Below are positions 5,284-8,218 of a stretch of DNA of 8,218 nt, one piece after another (the first letter of the stretch is position 1; the number at the start of each line of letters is the position of its first letter). The position numbers were made by a program, and so were the translations under genes. Source of the stretch: an uncultured Porphyromonadaceae bacterium (GTDB taxonomy: Bacteria; Bacteroidota; Bacteroidia; Bacteroidales; Muribaculaceae); NCBI GenBank assembly GCA_947176615.1, contig CAMWRO010000122.1, positions 1 to 8,218 on the forward strand, given 5' to 3'. The notes below the pieces were generated by a model. It worked only from the letters and a program-made list of their open reading frames with translations. It had not been told where the DNA came from and did no database searches.

Positions 5284-5315
5284 ATTGCTGGTGTCGAAAT
5301 TACGACATATCTTTG
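5284..5315 (+). promoter_or_regulatory. Rightward early promoter of the element
   Basis: The -7 box TATCTTTG (5308-5315) matches TAnnTTTG exactly and ATTG (5284-5287) lies 20 bp upstream as the -33. Operator O2 fills the spacer almost completely, ending at the base before the -7 box. A repressor bound at O2 would therefore exclude RNA polymerase. The predicted start is near 5321, with a leader of about 125 bases before the first early gene. Confidence 0.75.
5292..5307. promoter_or_regulatory. Operator O2
   Basis: TGTCGAAATTACGACA is the reverse complement of O1 with a centre-to-centre distance of 30 bp, close to three helical turns, so two dimers could sit on nearly the same face and cooperate. 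It occupies the space between the -33 and -7 boxes of the rightward promoter. Confidence 0.75.
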
Positions 5316-5387
5316 CATCGAAATAACAAACAAACGGACATAAGAAAGGCTGTCGGACAATTTGCCAGACCTTACATATATCATCAA

Positions 5388-5403
5388 TCGCAAATATACG
5401 ACA
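5388..5403 (-). promoter_or_regulatory. Possible weak operator half-site (O3) at the leftward promoter
   Basis: On the minus strand TGTCGTATATTTGCGA shares the first seven bases of O1 and 11 of 16 overall. Its TGTCG directly precedes the -7 box TATATTTG, much as CGACA of O2 directly precedes the rightward -7 box. It is best read as one good half-site. Confidence 0.35.
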
Positions 5404-5422
5404 GTTTTTCTTTTCCGCCAAA
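5391..5422 (-). promoter_or_regulatory. Leftward promoter for the repressor-exonuclease transcript
   Basis: On the minus strand TATATTTG (5398 to 5391) matches TAnnTTTG exactly, with TTTG (5422 to 5419) 20 bp upstream. The predicted start is near 5385, giving a leader of about 150 bases that crosses O2 and O1 before the repressor ATG at 5232. It faces the rightward promoter, so the two transcripts would overlap for about 60 bases. Confidence 0.55.
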
Positions 5423-5448
5423 AGAATAACAAACAAAATAAGATTATT

Positions 5449-5652
5449 GTGGAAAAGAAAAAAGTAACAAGCGAAGCACTGCGCAAAATGGAGATAGGGC
5501 AAACTATCACATTTGACCTACCGGACGCGGACGCGATAAACAGCGGTAAGGCGATAGCGTACCGTCTGCAAAACTCGCTGCGCTGCAAGTTCAGCGCGGT
5601 ATCGGATTATGCTAACAACCGGCTAACCCTAACTAAAAACGCCCAGCCATGA
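5449..5652 (+). CDS. Small phage protein, 67 residues, unknown function
   Basis: First gene of the rightward early operon. The chosen GTG start at 5449 gives a short basic N-terminus (EKKKVTSEALRKM) followed by MEIGQTITFDLPDADAINSG and KAIAYRLQNSLRCKFSAV. The layout (helix, then a strand reading IGQTITF, then a helix ending in Cys-Lys-Phe) resembles small hypothetical proteins I recall from Bacteroides phages and mobile elements, with no known function. The frame stays open upstream to a TTG at 5362, but that segment overlaps the leftward promoter and lacks similarity to such proteins. ATG 5488 would give 54 residues but would lose the conserved-looking SEALRKM helix. Its stop codon overlaps the next start as ATGA. 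A role as a small DNA-binding or anti-repressor protein is possible but not shown. Confidence 0.65.
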   Translation: MEKKKVTSEALRKMEIGQTITFDLPDADAINSGKAIAYRLQNSLRCKFSAVSDYANNRLTLTKNAQP

Positions 5653-5939
5653 CACAGGACGAATTAGACAAACTGGCTTTAGCCATAGGTAATGTAGTCG
5701 CAATCTGCCACAAAGAGGTTTTGACCTTAGACGAAGCCGCCCAATATACCGGGTTGAAAAAAAACAGTTTATACAAACTTACTTCGGATAAAAAGATACC
5801 GCATTATAAGCCAAATGGCAAAAATTGCTTTTTCAAGCGCGCCGAATTAGAGGCATGGTTAATGAGCAATCCGGTAGCCACTACCGACGAACTTAACGAC
5901 CGTGCACAGGCATATTGCAGGAGAAACAAAACCATTTAA
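5649..5939 (+). CDS. Excisionase-like helix-turn-helix protein (HTH_17/MerR-type)
   Basis: This is a 96-residue protein. Residues 25-71 form a winged HTH of the excisionase/MerR-like kind: LTLDEAAQYTGLKKNSLYKL is the HTH pair, IPHYKPNGKNCFF the wing, and KRAELEAWL the closing helix. A short N-terminal helix and a 25-residue tail flank it. Such proteins bend DNA next to attachment sites and direct integrase towards excision, or act as small transcription regulators. The ATG overlaps the previous stop codon (ATGA), which suggests translational coupling. Being under the repressed rightward promoter, it would be made only on induction, as expected for an excisionase. A purely regulatory role is the main alternative. 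Confidence 0.8.
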   Translation: MTQDELDKLALAIGNVVAICHKEVLTLDEAAQYTGLKKNSLYKLTSDKKIPHYKPNGKNCFFKRAELEAWLMSNPVATTDELNDRAQAYCRRNKTI

Positions 5940-5952
5940 ACATAACGAGAAC

Positions 5953-6477
5953 ATGGAACTACAAGTAACACTCACACTGTCAGACAGGCTTTTTGCCCTG
6001 CTGGAGGACAAGCTGCCGAACCTCGGCAGACGTATCGAAAAAGCCGTCACCAAGGAGATAGGCGCGCAGACACGCCGGGAGTCGAGTATCGAGGTTTCGG
6101 TAAGCGCAAAAACGCCCGAAGCTGCCGCCCCGGTGGTAGCCGCCGAGGAAGTATGCGAACAGATGACCGAGTCTAAACCCGCCGTTGCGTCTTCAGCGCA
6201 GCAGGACGGAAAGAGTCATGGCGAGATGATCCGCGAAATAATGCACCGCACCCGGCAGCGTTTTGAGGGCGAGGACTACAAGGAAAATACCGAAAGCGAG
6301 GCGTACAAAAAGTATCACAAGCAACTAACCAGCCAGTTTAAGCAGATAGCCGCCGTGCTGGGTGCCGACAAACCCAGTGCGCTACCTGCCGAAAAGATAG
6401 CTGCTTTCGCCGCCGAGTGCGACGCGCTCATTATCGACGAAAACGGCTTTATAGCACCCTCCCCAGCACCCTTCTAA
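5953..6477 (+). CDS. Hypothetical phage early protein, 174 residues
   Basis: I do not recognise a named family. The N-terminal part (1-36, starting MELQVTLTLSDRLFALLEDK) reads as a strand followed by an amphipathic helix. An Ala/Pro/Glu-rich, probably disordered linker covers about 50-90. The C-terminal part (about 90-165) is helical and charged, with HGEMIREIMHRTRQRFEG and YHKQLTSQFKQIAAVLG. ATG 5953 is chosen over an in-frame ATG at 5902, because 5902 would overlap the HTH gene by 38 bases while 5953 leaves a 13-base gap. It lies between the excisionase-like gene and a DUF2800/DUF2815 pair, so a role in early replication or recombination is plausible but only inferred from position. Confidence 0.75.
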   Translation: MELQVTLTLSDRLFALLEDKLPNLGRRIEKAVTKEIGAQTRRESSIEVSVSAKTPEAAAPVVAAEEVCEQMTESKPAVASSAQQDGKSHGEMIREIMHRTRQRFEGEDYKENTESEAYKKYHKQLTSQFKQIAAVLGADKPSALPAEKIAAFAAECDALIIDENGFIAPSPAPF

Positions 6478-6488
6478 ATAACTAAGTT

Positions 6489-7646
6489 ATGCCCGGACAA
6501 CACGCATTATTATCGCCGTCGGCGGCTCACAGGTGGATGAATTGCACCGCCGCGCCACGGCTGGAGGCGACCGCGCCCGACAACGATAGCAGCTACGCCC
6601 AAGAGGGTACGTTAGCGCACGCCTACTGTGCCAAAAAATTAAAATCGTTTTTCGGACTTGACACCGCCGGAGAGGATAAGGAAATAGCGCAGTTAAACGC
6701 ACAGTATCACACCGGCGAGATGGACGAGTACACCGATACCTACAAAACTATCGTACTGGAAAAGTTCAACGCCGCCCGACAGGTAACTAAGGACGCGCAG
6801 CTACTAATCGAAACCCGGTTAGACTTTTCCGAGTATGTGCCGGAAGCGTTTGGCACGTCGGACGCTACCATTATCGCCGACGGCCTTATGGAAGTAATCG
6901 ACTTTAAGTATGGCAAAGGCGTGCGCGTGTCGGCTGTCGATAACGAGCAGATGAAAATCTACGCACTGGGCGCATACCTCAAACATAGTTTTGAGTACCG
7001 CATAGACCGCGTGCGCATGACTATCGTACAGCCGCGTATAGACAACCTTAGCGAGTTTGAAATGTCGGTTGCTGACCTACTGAAATGGGCCGACGAGGAA
7101 CTGCGCCCCAAAGCCGTAGAAGCATTTAGCGACAACGGCAAGCAGAACCCCGGCGAGTGGTGCCAATTCTGCAAAGTAAAATGCGGATGCAAAGCACTGG
7201 CAGAAAAGTGTACCGCCGTCGCCCATGACAACCCCGACCCCGGATTACTCACCCCTAAGAAAATGGCCGCCGACATCCTGCCGTGGCTGGCTATCATAAA
7301 ATCGTGGGTGTCGAGTATGGAGGACTACGCACTACAACAAGCGTTAGCCGGTGTGCAATATCCCGGCTATAAGTTAGTCGAGGGACGCAGTAACCGCAAA
7401 ATCACCGACAACAAAGCAGTTATCGCCCTACTATCCAAAGAGGGCTACGACGAAAGCGAGTACATGAAGCCAGCCGTTTTGTGCGGTATCGGCGACCTTG
7501 AAAAGCTGGTAGGCAAAAAGCGTTTGGCCGCCATGTGCGCCGACTACATCACCAAGCCGCAGGGCAAACCGACGCTAACCACAGCCGACGACAAACGCCC
7601 GGCGTACAACGCCGCAGCGGACGATTTTAACGACATCGAAGTATAA
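6489..7646 (+). CDS. DUF2800 family, Cas4/RecB-like PD-(D/E)XK nuclease with predicted Fe-S cluster
   Basis: This 385-residue phage protein has a RecB/Cas4-type nuclease fold. Visible motifs are EGTLAH (E39, H44), D125 in FGTSDAT, the core D138-F-K140 (EVIDFKYGKG), and Q154 with Y158 (NEQMKIYALGAY), matching the D...D-x-K...QxxxY order of the family. Cysteines C19 (MNCTA) and C225-x2-C228-x5-C234 (CQFCKVKCGC) give the one-plus-three pattern that binds a 4Fe-4S cluster in AddB and Cas4. It begins 11 bases after the previous gene and is followed at 24 bases by the ssDNA-binding protein gene. In phages this pair commonly precedes a family A DNA polymerase. The likely role is processing DNA ends during replication or recombination. 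Activity is inferred from motifs. Confidence 0.85.
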   Translation: MPGQHALLSPSAAHRWMNCTAAPRLEATAPDNDSSYAQEGTLAHAYCAKKLKSFFGLDTAGEDKEIAQLNAQYHTGEMDEYTDTYKTIVLEKFNAARQVTKDAQLLIETRLDFSEYVPEAFGTSDATIIADGLMEVIDFKYGKGVRVSAVDNEQMKIYALGAYLKHSFEYRIDRVRMTIVQPRIDNLSEFEMSVADLLKWADEELRPKAVEAFSDNGKQNPGEWCQFCKVKCGCKALAEKCTAVAHDNPDPGLLTPKKMAADILPWLAIIKSWVSSMEDYALQQALAGVQYPGYKLVEGRSNRKITDNKAVIALLSKEGYDESEYMKPAVLCGIGDLEKLVGKKRLAAMCADYITKPQGKPTLTTADDKRPAYNAAADDFNDIEV

Positions 7647-7670
7647 CCAATTTAATTAACATCAAACTGT

Positions 7671-8218
7671 ATGATTACCCCAAAAGTAACAGAGAACAAA
7701 GTAGTTTTCGGCCCCTGCCGTCTTAGCTACACCCATGTATTTAGCAAATACAACCCCGACGGCGACGACAAGAACGCCAAGTACATGACTAACGTACTTA
7801 TCCCGGCCACTGAAAAGGAAACCATCGACGCGATCAAAAAGGCAATCGCAGCGGCTAAGGCTTCCGGTATCGTATCGAAATGGGGCGGCAAAGAGCCTAA
7901 AAAGCTGGATATGCCGTTACGCGACGGCGACGACAAAGACGACGAAGTATATGCAGGTATGCTATATGTCAATGCCAAAAGCAATACGCGCCCCGGTATC
8001 GTTAACCGCGATAAATCGCCTATCGTTGACGAGGAAGAAATCTACAGCGGCGTTTGGGCCATCGTGTCGGTCACTTTCTACCCCTACGACACAAACGGAA
8101 ATCGCGGCGTAGCGTGCGGCCTCAACAACATTATGAAGTTTAAGGACGACGAAAAGCTGGGCGGCCGTTCAAGTGCCGAAAGCGACTTTGCAGACATCGA
8201 CAACGAGGACGACGAAGA
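7671..8218 (+). CDS. DUF2815 / Enc34-like single-stranded DNA-binding protein, 3' end cut by window
   Basis: The 182 complete codons visible start MITPKVTENKVVFGPCRLSYTHVF, typical of the DUF2815 (Enc34 ssDNA-binding) family. Further signs are the central YMTNVLIPATEKETIDAIKKAI and the late IYSGVWAIVSVTFYPYD and RGVACGLNNIMKF segments. The family has an OB-like fold and coats single-stranded DNA during phage replication. The sequence ends in an acidic tail (ESDFADIDNEDDE), as in many SSB proteins where the tail contacts partner proteins, so only a few residues are probably missing. It is the last gene seen in the early operon. Confidence 0.85.
   Translation, partial: MITPKVTENKVVFGPCRLSYTHVFSKYNPDGDDKNAKYMTNVLIPATEKETIDAIKKAIAAAKASGIVSKWGGKEPKKLDMPLRDGDDKDDEVYAGMLYVNAKSNTRPGIVNRDKSPIVDEEEIYSGVWAIVSVTFYPYDTNGNRGVACGLNNIMKFKDDEKLGGRSSAESDFADIDNEDDE

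Noticed and set aside
5362..5448. TTG start giving a 96-residue version of the first early protein
   Set aside because: The segment overlaps the leftward promoter and its translation is low-complexity (Lys/Asn/Gln) without similarity to the small proteins it resembles further on.
5233..5502. N-terminal extension of the repressor frame (90 extra residues)
   Set aside because: The extension crosses both operators and the early promoter and overlaps the first early gene. The family normally starts just before the HTH, as at ATG 5232.
5902..5952. Earlier ATG for the 174-residue protein
   Set aside because: It would overlap the HTH gene by 38 bases and add an unlikely His-rich leader; ATG 5953 leaves normal spacing.

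Overview
The window looks like a Bacteroidales genome (Bacteroides/Muribaculaceae-like). The evidence is promoters of the Bacteroidetes form (-33 TTTG/TTG, about 19-20 bp, -7 TAnnTTTG) at three or four places, start codons without Shine-Dalgarno sequences, and recombinase and repressor sequences of Bacteroidetes type. No species call can be made from this alone.

Left part (1 to about 1956), probably chromosomal. The 5' end of a leftward tRNA gene (tRNA-Gln-like) with a consensus promoter opens the window. A complete rightward tyrosine recombinase follows (360-1565). Then come a perfect 13-bp hairpin, a 45-residue predicted membrane protein gene (1766-1903) and an intrinsic terminator (1905-1956).

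Element junction (1957-2184). Positions 1957-1980 are the 3' end of a tRNA gene (TPsiC arm plus acceptor strand) on the minus strand, with no tRNA body attached. This is the expected left attachment junction of an element integrated into a tRNA 3' end; the intact tRNA should lie at the other end, to the right of the window. Just inside are three perfect copies of an 18-bp sequence (two direct, one inverted) and a 3 x 11-bp tandem repeat, read here as integrase arm sites interlaced with the integrase promoter.

Right part (2185 to the end), the left end of a prophage or prophage-like element. An integrase (2185-3390) converges on a leftward pair: an S24/LexA-type repressor (4570-5232) followed by a DEDDh exonuclease with a C-terminal BRCT domain (3487-4551). 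Between the repressor and the rightward early operon is a compact lysogeny switch: two 16-bp palindromic operators forming a perfect 19-bp inverted repeat, a rightward promoter with one operator between its boxes, a facing leftward promoter, and a third near-match operator inside the repressor gene. The early operon encodes a small unknown protein, an excisionase-like HTH protein (ATGA overlap), an unknown 174-residue protein, a Cas4-like DUF2800 protein with an AddB-type cysteine pattern, and an Enc34-like single-stranded DNA-binding protein (DUF2815) cut by the window edge.

Taken together: Int recombines at the tRNA, the repressor holds the early promoter off, and release of repression would express the excisionase-like protein together with the replication/recombination proteins. 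The least described parts are the operator layout with its intragenic site and facing promoters, and the exonuclease-BRCT gene carried in the lysogenic transcript.
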